Assembly: GCF_000943555.1 (NCBI RefSeq)
Contig: NZ_JTDV01000010.1
Span: forward strand, 248,001-312,000
Reading direction: 5' to 3'
DNA: 64,000 bases
DNA from: Neotamlana nanhaiensis
Lineage (GTDB): Bacteria > Bacteroidota > Bacteroidia > Flavobacteriales > Flavobacteriaceae
In this document: piece after piece, positions 1 through 7,766 of the stretch
Layout of the letters: every line of letters starts with the position of its first letter
How positions within the stretch are numbered: the first letter of the stretch is position 1
Translations under genes and position numbers: made by a program
Notes under the pieces: generated by a model
What the model was told of the DNA's origin: nothing
The model's database searches: none
Seen by the model: the letters and a program-made list of their open reading frames with translations, nothing else

Positions 1-1561
1 TATCAAAAACAATCCGAGTTCTTTCCCTTAAATGTTCACTAAAAATACTACGAGAAGAATCAACATCTTTTGCCTTTATACAAAACAAATCCGCCATGGA
101 ATGAAACAAATCATCGGACATATACTTTCGGTCTTGATTAGAAAAAAGATTTCGATTTTGTTTATATTTTTCTGACTGCCAAAGCACAAAAGGAATCTCG
201 TATACATTTTTTGTTCTTACCATGTCTCTAAAATGACCTGAAAACTCAATATCGTCATATACTTCTTCGCCATGATCGGAAAAATAAAGCACTGCACTTG
301 TAACATTTTTACTTTTAACCGACTCAATCACAGACTTAACTATATAATCTGTATAACGTACAGCATTATCGTAAGCATTAATCTGACTATAAATAACATC
401 CTTTTTAAACTTGCTTCTTGGAATATCTTTAAAAACATTATAATGTTCTGGATAGCGATACTTATAGTTCATGTGCGTTCCTAAAGTGTGCAAAAAAACA
501 ACCTTTTTATCGTTTTTATCTTGAAGCACTTCATGCATTTTTTTAACCAAAACTTCATCATACAATGTTTTTTCCTTTGCATTTTTAATATTCAAAAAAT
601 ACGACTCACTTGCCCCCATGCCTATTTTTGTAACATAAGAATCGTTAGCTCCTAATGGTTTTTGTGCCGAAATCCAATAGGTTTTAAAGCCTGCTTGATT
701 TAATAACTGGATGATTGAACCATTATATTTAGCATCTGGATTTTCATAATTCCCCAAGGTAAGCACTTTAGTTAAACTAGCTATGGTATAAGTATCTGGA
801 CTAATAACTTTGTTGTAAATTGTTAATTCGTCTTTCATAGCATCGAGCAATGGTGTCGTATTTCTGTAATATCCATATATACCTAAATGCGACCGCGCCG
901 TTGATTCTCCAACAATTACTACATAGATTTCTTCTCCGTAAATTTTAATAGACCTTTCTACATTTGTAAAACTGCCCATTTTATCTTTAGCATAATCACC
1001 TAACTTACTAGATTCTATATGGTAGCCAACGGCAGATCTAGCAATCATAAAGGGCAAATTGTAAATTATTAAACCTGAAAACTTTAACAAAATAATGATA
1101 CCAAAAGCAAGAAGCGACATTTTTGTAGCAATTCGAGGAAATTGTAAGCTTAACTTGTTTAATTTAGTTAACAAAAATAAGGTTACAACCAATAAGCTAA
1201 TTCCTAAAACAATAATAGGTGTGTCAAAATAAAAACCTATAAATTCTTTGGTTTCTTCGGAGTTGGTATCGAATGCTACAAAAATTGCCGATTCTGTAAA
1301 TATGGTTTTAAACAGATAATAAAAAGCTGTTTCAACAAATAAGAACACCGAAAAAACAACAAAAGATACATTTAAATAATATGACTTTAACTTATTATTA
1401 CCAAAACAGTAAAGCGGACAAATAAGAACTATAGCAAAAAGGATATTTTCTACAAGGTTTAAAACTAAGCTTAGGGCCAATTTACTAAAAACACACTCAA
1501 ACAGTATAGCAACTAAAATAAGTAATAGGTATTTTGAAAATATCTTAAAAAATTTGGACAT
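1..1561 (-). CDS. Phosphoethanolamine transferase-like sulfatase-fold membrane enzyme (C-terminus cut by window edge)
   Basis: The reading frame is open from an ATG at 1561 to the left edge, so about 520 residues are seen and the C-terminus is missing. The first roughly 170 residues are hydrophobic with about five membrane segments. The periplasmic domain follows with the motif GESTARSHLGIYGY, whose Thr is the usual phospho-enzyme nucleophile of the EptA/CptA family, then YRNTTPLLD, TLGTHMNYKYRYP and SDHGEEVYDD, a metal-binding block of the alkaline-phosphatase/sulfatase fold. Family members move phosphoethanolamine from phosphatidylethanolamine to lipid A or core sugars. It lies 7 bases after the second flippase gene on the same strand, so a role in decorating exported glycolipid or LPS is inferred. 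The exact acceptor cannot be read from the sequence. Confidence 0.85.
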   Translation of the reverse strand, partial: MSKFFKIFSKYLLLILVAILFECVFSKLALSLVLNLVENILFAIVLICPLYCFGNNKLKSYYLNVSFVVFSVFLFVETAFYYLFKTIFTESAIFVAFDTNSEETKEFIGFYFDTPIIVLGISLLVVTLFLLTKLNKLSLQFPRIATKMSLLAFGIIILLKFSGLIIYNLPFMIARSAVGYHIESSKLGDYAKDKMGSFTNVERSIKIYGEEIYVVIVGESTARSHLGIYGYYRNTTPLLDAMKDELTIYNKVISPDTYTIASLTKVLTLGNYENPDAKYNGSIIQLLNQAGFKTYWISAQKPLGANDSYVTKIGMGASESYFLNIKNAKEKTLYDEVLVKKMHEVLQDKNDKKVVFLHTLGTHMNYKYRYPEHYNVFKDIPRSKFKKDVIYSQINAYDNAVRYTDYIVKSVIESVKSKNVTSAVLYFSDHGEEVYDDIEFSGHFRDMVRTKNVYEIPFVLWQSEKYKQNRNLFSNQDRKYMSDDLFHSMADLFCIKAKDVDSSRSIFSEHLRERTRIVFD

Positions 1562-1568
1562 AACTTGT

Positions 1569-2864
1569 TTACAACGTATTGCTTTTACCAAAAGCATAGT
1601 TTTTAAATATAAAAACCACAACAACTAAGTATATAACGTACCTAAAAAAATGTGCCATTACAACACCTTTTAGACCAAAGTTATTAATAAGTAAGTGTGA
1701 TATAACTACAAATAAAACTACTGCTAAAACTTCAGTAAAAATATAAAACTTCATTCGCCTTTTTGCCAAAAACTGATAGGATAATACAAATGCAACAAAT
1801 TTAATAAAATCACCCAAAAGCTGCCATAAAAACAAGTCACTTACTTCTAAAAACTCTCTAGTATACAAAAGGTTAACAATAGTTTCTCGTAATAGAAACA
1901 CCAAAAACATTCCTAAAAAAATAAGAGGTAACAACAGTTTGTAAATTTGTTTCACTTCAACCTTAAATTCTGAAAAGCGATCTATTTGTGAATATTTAGG
2001 TAATATATATAACGGAAATATGGCCGCTGTAAACTGCATGTAAGTTTTAGAAATAGACGTCATTGCCGTCCAATACCCCGCAGCCGACATATTTAATTTA
2101 TTTTCTATAAGATTTCTAACAATTATATCTGTTAAATTAACAGACAATACAACTACTAAAGTTACACCACCGTAACTAAGTAAATCTTTTTTTAAGTTGG
2201 AGCTAAAACTTACTTTTTTAAAACTAAAATATGTCGAAACTATTTTTCTTGAAAAAAAGATGTAATTAAAAAATTGAAGAAGAGGGTTAATAATAATTGC
2301 AAATAAACTACCCATTAAGCCCCATTTAATTGTAAAAACCACCAATAAAACAGATGTTAAAACAATTGAAACCAACGTGATTTTTGTGTATTGTTTATAC
2401 TGAGAAAGCCCATTTAATAAGGCGTATAAAATCACATTAACTGCCATAAAGGGAAAAATAAACGACAAAACTTTAATAACTAACACATAGTTATTTTGTT
2501 TACCAAAAACGTAATTATTAATTGGTTCGGCAAAAAAAAACAGCACTAAAAAAGATGCTATTGTCGAAAGCATTGAAAACACAAAAGTTGCTGAAAAAAG
2601 CGCATGTAACTTTTTACTATTGTCTTTAAATTCCGCTATGTATTTTATCAATCCATTCGTCGTTCCTAAAACCGATAATTGCTCAAGAAAAACAACTAGG
2701 TTTTTTAAGTTTCCAATAATAGCTAGTCCTTCTGCCCCAACAATAACGGCAAGAATTTTTTGCGAAATTACCGAAAACCCCATTCTTACCAATACCAAAA
2801 ATGTATTTGCCGATGTTGCTTTAAGTAGCAAATTACTTTTTATAAACTCCCGAAGTCTAAACAT
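1569..2864 (-). CDS. Wzx-type O-antigen/polysaccharide flippase
   Basis: This 431-residue protein is almost entirely hydrophobic, with about twelve membrane segments. It has the N-terminal pattern of Bacteroidetes O-antigen translocases (VRMGFSVISQKILAVIVGAEGLAIIGNL), which belong to the MATE/MVF/polysaccharide-exporter fold. Such proteins flip undecaprenyl-linked oligosaccharide units across the inner membrane. It starts at an ATG 13 bases after its paralogue at 2878-4188 and is followed after 7 bases by the phosphoethanolamine-transferase-like gene, so the three probably form one transcript. The two flippases align along their whole length, with shared motifs such as GDFxKxxxxxxxYQFLAK near residue 360, so they arose by duplication. 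The substrate is unknown and no glycosyltransferases lie beside it inside the window. Confidence 0.85.
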   Translation of the reverse strand: MFRLREFIKSNLLLKATSANTFLVLVRMGFSVISQKILAVIVGAEGLAIIGNLKNLVVFLEQLSVLGTTNGLIKYIAEFKDNSKKLHALFSATFVFSMLSTIASFLVLFFFAEPINNYVFGKQNNYVLVIKVLSFIFPFMAVNVILYALLNGLSQYKQYTKITLVSIVLTSVLLVVFTIKWGLMGSLFAIIINPLLQFFNYIFFSRKIVSTYFSFKKVSFSSNLKKDLLSYGGVTLVVVLSVNLTDIIVRNLIENKLNMSAAGYWTAMTSISKTYMQFTAAIFPLYILPKYSQIDRFSEFKVEVKQIYKLLLPLIFLGMFLVFLLRETIVNLLYTREFLEVSDLFLWQLLGDFIKFVAFVLSYQFLAKRRMKFYIFTEVLAVVLFVVISHLLINNFGLKGVVMAHFFRYVIYLVVVVFIFKNYAFGKSNTL

Positions 2865-2877
2865 TCAAAAAAAGCGC

Positions 2878-4188
2878 TTAAATGTTCTCTATTTTTTCTC
2901 TGTCAGCTCCAAAAAACGAGCTGCTAAAAATTAGTAAAATAATGCCATAATACATAACATAACTTACAAAGTGAGCAACCACAGCACCTTTTACACCGCC
3001 AAATGCATTTATAAAATACACACTGGTTATATATAAAATAATAATTAAAAAAGCCTCGGTTAATACATAGTGCCAAAACATTTTTTTTGCAAGAAACTGA
3101 TAGGCAATAATAATGGAAAGTACTTTTACAAAGTCCCCCAAAAGCTGCCAGAAAAACAAGTCTTCTACAGGTTGAAATTCTTCAGTAAAAACGCCTAAAA
3201 TAATGTATTTTTTAAAGACATAGATGAGTAGCATTCCTGCACCCAAAAATGGCACAATAGTTTTATAAAAATGCCACACTTCCTTTTTAAAAGCCTTTGT
3301 TGTTTTAATTTCTGAAAAACGCGGTAATAAATACAACGAAATTAACGAGCTTACAAACATTAAATAATATTTAGAGAGCCTTGTCATAGCTTCCCAAAAA
3401 CCAGCTTCCTTATAACCAATATTATCAATAATATACGATCGAATAGCAATAGTAACTAAAGGTAATAACAACGCCGGAAATAAAGCCATAACAGAATACG
3501 CACTTAACTTTTTCAACATTTTAAAACTTATAGCTTTAACCTGTATATGCGGCAACATACTTTTTCTGTTAATAATGCCAACGAGTGTAATTAAAAAGAT
3601 AATAGACTCTGCAATAGCAACCGAAATTAAAGCGCCTTTTAACCGTTCTTGATATATTAACAATAAAGCAATACTCACACTAAGTATTTGCCCTATGATA
3701 TTGATTATAATAAGAATTTTATACTTTGAAAACCCATTTATAATAGAAAAGGTAAACATGTTTAAAGCATAAAACGGTAAGGCAATAGCGAATATTTTTA
3801 TAACATAACCGTAGTCGTTATAACTTGGAAATATGATGGTATTTATCCATTCAGCACCAAAATAACAGAAAAAAGAAACGAGCATGGTAGACATAAACCC
3901 GAAATAATAGGCCGTAGAAAGCGTTTTAGCTAAAGCCTTACTATTATCCTTAAATTGTGCAACATACTTAACAATACCTTTATAAAAGCCTTGAGTGGCT
4001 AAGGTTTGAAACGCAGCTACAAAATTTCTTAAATTACCAATTAAAGCTAGCCCAAATGGCCCCACAATTACGGCAATAGCTTTCGAGGTTAGTAAGCCTG
4101 CAATTATTCTGGTTATTATGGCAACCATATGCAGCGAAGCTATTTTTACTAAAACTTTATCGTTTATGTATTCTATTAATTTTCTCAA
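2878..4188 (-). CDS. Wzx-type O-antigen/polysaccharide flippase, paralogue, TTG start
   Basis: This 436-residue polytopic membrane protein is a paralogue of the next gene and shares its order of about twelve membrane helices. The shared segments include IAVIVGPFGLALIGNLRNF near residue 40 and WQLLGDFVK with YQFLAKK near residue 370. The start appears to be TTG at 4188: an in-frame TAA lies immediately upstream, no ATG occurs before residue 21, and only the TTG start lets its N-terminus align with that of the paralogue. It is probably the first gene of the flippase, flippase, transferase unit. The expected function is transbilayer movement of a lipid-linked glycan. Two adjacent flippases might handle different repeat units or act as a pair, but this is inference. 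Confidence 0.83.
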   Translation of the reverse strand: MRKLIEYINDKVLVKIASLHMVAIITRIIAGLLTSKAIAVIVGPFGLALIGNLRNFVAAFQTLATQGFYKGIVKYVAQFKDNSKALAKTLSTAYYFGFMSTMLVSFFCYFGAEWINTIIFPSYNDYGYVIKIFAIALPFYALNMFTFSIINGFSKYKILIIINIIGQILSVSIALLLIYQERLKGALISVAIAESIIFLITLVGIINRKSMLPHIQVKAISFKMLKKLSAYSVMALFPALLLPLVTIAIRSYIIDNIGYKEAGFWEAMTRLSKYYLMFVSSLISLYLLPRFSEIKTTKAFKKEVWHFYKTIVPFLGAGMLLIYVFKKYIILGVFTEEFQPVEDLFFWQLLGDFVKVLSIIIAYQFLAKKMFWHYVLTEAFLIIILYITSVYFINAFGGVKGAVVAHFVSYVMYYGIILLIFSSSFFGADREKIENI

Positions 4189-4346
4189 TTAATAACTTTT
4201 GGATTGGCAGATTAACTCTACAACGTAAAAATTAACCTAATATTCTAAAAACACGGTTACTGTGTGCTTAAATATACAAATCATTTAGCTTTATCATAAT
4301 TTAAAGCCTACGAGATATTAATGTTTCCGATAAAAAGCAATTAAAA

Positions 4347-4574
4347 CTACTTTTTAACGATATAATATAAGTTGATAAAAAAAATAGCCAGATTAGTTAT
4401 AATAATTGGCTTAGATAACGGAGTAAGTAAAAAACCGTAACAAACAAATAATAAACACCCTACGCAATTAACAATGCGCAAACGGGTAACGGCTTTCATT
4501 AAAAATGAAGTTAAAACGGTAGCGGTGGCTAGGTAACCTAGCCACTCTACCCAATGTATTCCGAAAAAATCCAT
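4347..4574 (-). CDS. Small three-helix membrane protein, YgjV-like
   Basis: This 75-residue protein has three predicted hydrophobic stretches (about residues 10-28, 33-50 and 56-72) separated by short basic turns (KAVTRLRIVN). The pattern WVEWLGYLATATVLTSFLMK followed by LRxVNxxGxxLFxxYG resembles short YgjV-type inner-membrane proteins found widely in bacteria. Some flavobacterial versions carry misleading enzyme names in databases. It starts with ATG 3 bases after the bipA stop on the same strand, so it is likely the last gene of a bipA transcript. No catalytic motif is visible and its role is unknown. A distant link to PnuC-type vitamin transporters is possible, but it is much too short to be one. 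Confidence 0.7.
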   Translation of the reverse strand: MDFFGIHWVEWLGYLATATVLTSFLMKAVTRLRIVNCVGCLLFVCYGFLLTPLSKPIIITNLAIFFINLYYIVKK

Positions 4575-4577
4575 ATA

Positions 4578-6377
4578 TTAAATAGATTTATTTCGTTTTC
4601 TATCTACTTCTTTTAAGTATATTTTACGAAGACGTAAGTGGTTTGGTGTAACCTCAACGTATTCATCTTTTTGTATGTATTCTAAAGCTTCTTCTAACGA
4701 GAATTTAATAGCAGGTACAATTTTAGCTTTATCATCTGCACCAGCACTACGTACGTTACTCAACTTTTTAGTTTTGGTAACGTTAACCGTCATATCATCC
4801 TGACGAGAGTTTTCACCAATTACCTGTCCTTCGTAAATATCTTCACCTGGATCGATAAAAAACTTACCTCTATCTTGTAATTTGTCAATAGAATAAGGAA
4901 TAGCAGTACCATTTTCCATAGATACTAACGACCCATTTTGACGCTCTGGAATTCCACCTTTTAGGGGCTGATATTCTTTAAAACGGTGTGCCATAATAGC
5001 TTCACCCGCAGTAGCTGTTAATAACTGGTTACGTAAACCAATAATACCACGGGATGGAACAATAAACTCACAAACCATACGGTCGCCTTTAGCTTCCATA
5101 CTCGTCATTTCACCTTTACGCATCGTTACCAATTCTACCGCTTTACCCGATACATTTTCAGGTAAATCAATGGTCATTTCCTCAACTGGTTCACATTTTA
5201 CACCATCAATTTCTTTAATAATTACTTGTGGCTGACCAATTTGTAACTCATAACCTTCACGACGCATCGTTTCAATTAATACCGATAAATGCAGTACACC
5301 ACGGCCAAAAACCATAAACTTATCAGCACTATCAGTTTCTTGAACACGTAAGGCTAAGTTCTTTTCAAGCTCTTTGGTTAAACGCTCTTTAATATGGCGC
5401 GATGTTACAAACTTTCCATCCTTTCCAAAGAAAGGCGAATCGTTAATAGTAAATAACATACTCATTGTTGGCTCATCGATAGCAATGGTTTTTAAACCTT
5501 CTGGATTTTCAAAATCGGCAACCGTATCACCAATCTCAAAACCATCAAGACCAACAATAGCACAAATATCTCCAGTTTGTACTTCATCAACTTTAATACG
5601 TCCTAAACCTTCAAAAACATGTAATTCTTTAATTCTATTTTTAACCATAGAACCATCACGTTTTACTAAAGTAATTTGTTGATTAACCTTTAATTCACCA
5701 CGTGTTAAACGCCCAATAGCAATACGTCCTGTAAAGCTCGAGAAATCTAACGATGTAATTAACATTTGCGTAGTACCTTCTTCAATTTTTGGCTCAGGAA
5801 TATGCTCAATCACCATATCTAATAAAGGCTCAATATTTTCGGTTGGCTTTTGCCAATCTTCACTCATCCAGTTGTTTTTCGCACTACCATAAACCGTTGG
5901 AAAATCTAACTGCCACTCCTCTGCTCCAAGTTCGAACATTAAATCGAATACTTTTTCATGTACCTCTTCTGGCGTACAGTTTTCCTTATCCACTTTATTT
6001 ACAACAACACAAGGTTTTAACCCTAAATCAATAGCCTTTTGTAACACAAAACGTGTTTGTGGCATAGGGCCTTCAAAAGCATCAACAAGTAACAACACAC
6101 CATCGGCCATATTTAAAACACGCTCAACTTCACCACCAAAATCGGCGTGACCAGGCGTATCAATAATATTAATTTTAGTGTCTTTATAAGTAACCGAAAC
6201 GTTTTTAGAAGTAATAGTAATACCTCGTTCACGCTCTAAATCGTTGTTATCTAAAATTAAATCGCCAGTATTTTCGTTTTCTCTAAATAACTGACAGTGA
6301 TACATAATTTTATCAACCAAAGTCGTTTTCCCGTGGTCAACGTGCGCAATAATTGCAATGTTTTTAATAGTAGCCAT
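4578..6377 (-). CDS. typA: Ribosome-associated GTPase BipA/TypA
   Basis: This 599-residue translational GTPase has full family length. The N-terminal G domain shows AHVDHGKTTL (G1, about residues 11-20), RERGITI in switch I, DTPGHADFGGEVER (G3) and NKVDKEN (G4). Domain II follows at about 205-300, then EF-G-like domains and the BipA-specific C-terminal region (GRGVLHLSVLIETMRREGYE, VPSRGIIGLRNQLL). BipA acts on the ribosome, mainly in 50S assembly and stress or cold adaptation. The gene has a good flavobacterial promoter upstream at 6400-6429 and is divergent from kdsA. It appears to be co-transcribed with the 75-residue membrane protein behind it. Confidence 0.97.
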   Translation of the reverse strand: MATIKNIAIIAHVDHGKTTLVDKIMYHCQLFRENENTGDLILDNNDLERERGITITSKNVSVTYKDTKINIIDTPGHADFGGEVERVLNMADGVLLLVDAFEGPMPQTRFVLQKAIDLGLKPCVVVNKVDKENCTPEEVHEKVFDLMFELGAEEWQLDFPTVYGSAKNNWMSEDWQKPTENIEPLLDMVIEHIPEPKIEEGTTQMLITSLDFSSFTGRIAIGRLTRGELKVNQQITLVKRDGSMVKNRIKELHVFEGLGRIKVDEVQTGDICAIVGLDGFEIGDTVADFENPEGLKTIAIDEPTMSMLFTINDSPFFGKDGKFVTSRHIKERLTKELEKNLALRVQETDSADKFMVFGRGVLHLSVLIETMRREGYELQIGQPQVIIKEIDGVKCEPVEEMTIDLPENVSGKAVELVTMRKGEMTSMEAKGDRMVCEFIVPSRGIIGLRNQLLTATAGEAIMAHRFKEYQPLKGGIPERQNGSLVSMENGTAIPYSIDKLQDRGKFFIDPGEDIYEGQVIGENSRQDDMTVNVTKTKKLSNVRSAGADDKAKIVPAIKFSLEEALEYIQKDEYVEVTPNHLRLRKIYLKEVDRKRNKSI

Positions 6378-6399
6378 AATAGTGCTTATTTTAAGGGCG

Positions 6400-6429
6400 C
6401 AAAGGTAGTTATAAATTCTCGATATTCAA
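6400..6429 (-). promoter_or_regulatory. Promoter of bipA, TTG-N19-TACCTTTG
   Basis: On the minus strand, TTG (6427-6429) is separated by exactly 19 bases from TACCTTTG (6400-6407). This matches the Bacteroidetes sigma-factor consensus TTG then TAnnTTTG. Transcription would start near 6393, about 15 bases before the bipA ATG, giving a very short leader. Confidence 0.7.
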
Positions 6430-6505
6430 CACATTTTTTTTATTTGGGCATTACCCTTTGCAACCCACAAAATTTCCAACTTAAAACCATGTTTATTAAT
6501 AGGTT

Positions 6506-6567
6506 GCAAAGCGTCGCGCTTTCGTTACTCGCGCTCTGCGAGGCGCTCAAACAGGCCACTCAATCGC
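6506..6567 (-). repeat. Dispersed intergenic repeat, copy 1
   Basis: This is a GC-richer block of about 62 bases in the AT-rich bipA/kdsA spacer. Read on the minus strand it contains GATTGAG, then GAGCGCCTCGCAGAG, then CGAAAGC and GACGC. The same ordered blocks recur on the plus strand at 19721-19783, about three quarters identical by eye. It is not coding in either place. Confidence 0.65.
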
Positions 6568-6639
6568 TAATGCACTTTTTTGCTAAGGTTGTTTTATGTA
6601 GTGCTTTAATTTTGGTGTATTAAATTCGGGCATTAATAC

Positions 6640-6647
6640 TATCTTTG
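6640..6647 (+). promoter_or_regulatory. Probable -7 box of kdsA
   Basis: TATCTTTG fits the TAnnTTTG box and lies 19 bases before the kdsA ATG. The only upstream TTG (6612-6614) is 25 bases away, longer than usual, so the -33 element is weak or different. Confidence 0.45.
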
Positions 6648-6666
6648 TGGCATCAAATTTTAAAGC

Positions 6667-7485
6667 ATGACACTTCAAGACATCCCTAAAATAAAACATA
6701 CCAATAGCAACAACTTCTTTTTACTTTGTGGCCCATGCGCCATTGAAGGCGAAGACATGGCTTTTCGCATTGCCGAAAAAGTGGTTAACATTACCAACAA
6801 GCTAGAAATTCCGTATGTATTTAAAGGAAGTTTTAAAAAGGCCAACCGCAGTCGTATTGATAGTTTTACAGGCATTGGCGACGAAAAAGCCTTGGAGATT
6901 CTTGCCAAAGTATCCGAAAAATTTGATGTTCCAACCATTACCGATATTCACGAAATAAGCGATGCCGCCAAAGCTGCACAATGTGTAGATGTGTTGCAAA
7001 TTCCGGCGTTTTTAGTACGTCAAACCGATTTGGTTGTAGCTGCCGCCGAAACTGGCAAAGTGGTGAACCTTAAAAAAGGACAATTTATGAGTCCGGAAGC
7101 CATGAAACACGCCGTACAAAAAGTAAAAGATGCTGGTAGCGACAAAGCTTGGATTACCGATCGTGGTACCATGTTTGGCTACCAAGACATGATTGTAGAT
7201 TTTCGTGGCATACCAACCATGAAGCAATACGCTCCAGTGGTTCTTGATGTCACGCACTCTTTACAACAACCTAACCAAACAGCTGGAGTAACAGGTGGTC
7301 GCCCAGATATGATAGAAACTATTGCACGTGCTGGTGTTGTAAATAATGTAGATGGATTATTTATTGAAACGCATTTCGATCCTGCAAACGCAAAAAGCGA
7401 TGGCGCGAACATGCTTCATTTAGATAATTTAGAGCAACTTTTAACGAATCTTGTTACTATCCGAAAGACTATTAATAATTTATAA
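6667..7485 (+). CDS. kdsA: 3-deoxy-D-manno-octulosonate 8-phosphate synthase (KdsA)
   Basis: This 272-residue class I aldolase-fold enzyme condenses phosphoenolpyruvate with arabinose 5-phosphate to Kdo 8-phosphate, the first committed step toward the Kdo sugars of LPS. Visible motifs are LCGPCAIEGE near residue 20, FKGSFKKANRSR near 55, TDIHE near 96, DVLQIPAFLVRQTDL near 115, ITDRGTMFGYQDMIVDFR near 165 and DVTHSLQQPN near 200. These are the substrate-phosphate and PEP-binding loops of KdsA rather than of DAHP synthases. Length is normal. It is transcribed alone, divergent from bipA, and is consistent with a Gram-negative outer membrane containing Kdo. Confidence 0.97.
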   Translation: MTLQDIPKIKHTNSNNFFLLCGPCAIEGEDMAFRIAEKVVNITNKLEIPYVFKGSFKKANRSRIDSFTGIGDEKALEILAKVSEKFDVPTITDIHEISDAAKAAQCVDVLQIPAFLVRQTDLVVAAAETGKVVNLKKGQFMSPEAMKHAVQKVKDAGSDKAWITDRGTMFGYQDMIVDFRGIPTMKQYAPVVLDVTHSLQQPNQTAGVTGGRPDMIETIARAGVVNNVDGLFIETHFDPANAKSDGANMLHLDNLEQLLTNLVTIRKTINNL

Positions 7486-7670
7486 TCGGGTATAATAAAA
7501 CGCCAAAAATCCTATTAACAGGAACTTCTTTTTAGTAATTCATAGCACTTTTTAAATACATGTGCTCATTTCACCTGTGCGCTATTCTCAATAAAAAACA
7601 CCTCTTATTGAAATAACCCAAAACTCTACTTCCCATAACCAATAATCACTTAAAAAATTAACACTTAAAA

Positions 7671-7699
7671 AATTTATTTATAATTAGTCTAAATAAATT
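7671..7699. promoter_or_regulatory. Upstream operator dyad of the TonB receptor operon
   Basis: Perfect 10-bp arms AATTTATTTA (7671-7680) and TAAATAAATT (7690-7699) flank TAATTAGTC. The inner 16 bases at 7681-7696 are the exact reverse complement of 7737-7752. The site abuts the -33 element. The regulator cannot be named; a metal-responsive Fur or DtxR/MntR-type protein is inferred from the downstream genes. Confidence 0.6.
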
Positions 7700-7729
7700 T
7701 TGAAGTTATGTTTTTCCCTCATAGATTTG
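7700..7729 (+). promoter_or_regulatory. Promoter of the TonB receptor operon, TTG-N19-TAGATTTG
   Basis: TTG (7700-7702), a 19-base spacer and TAGATTTG (7722-7729) match the Bacteroidetes promoter consensus. Transcription would begin near 7735, inside the downstream operator. The promoter is thus bracketed by two operator copies, a layout suited to repression. Confidence 0.7.
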
Positions 7730-7733
7730 CGTT

Positions 7734-7762
7734 ATATTATTTAGACTAATTAAAAATAAATA
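7734..7762. promoter_or_regulatory. Downstream operator dyad of the TonB receptor operon
   Basis: This 29-base site is 25/29 identical to the reverse complement of 7671-7699, with the core TTATTTAGACTAATTA at 7737-7752 identical. Its centre is 63 bp from the centre of the upstream copy, about six helical turns. It covers the predicted transcription start and ends 5 bases before the ATG. Confidence 0.6.
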
Positions 7763-7766
7763 ACTA

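Noticed and set aside
272-484. 70-codon plus-strand frame near the left edge
   Set aside because: The minus strand here is a continuous phosphoethanolamine-transferase-like frame with clear motifs, so this is its shadow.
6297-6623. Open frame of 108 codons on the plus strand across the bipA start and the bipA/kdsA spacer
   Set aside because: It runs antisense through the bipA N-terminus and its promoter and through the dispersed repeat, with no recognisable protein pattern.
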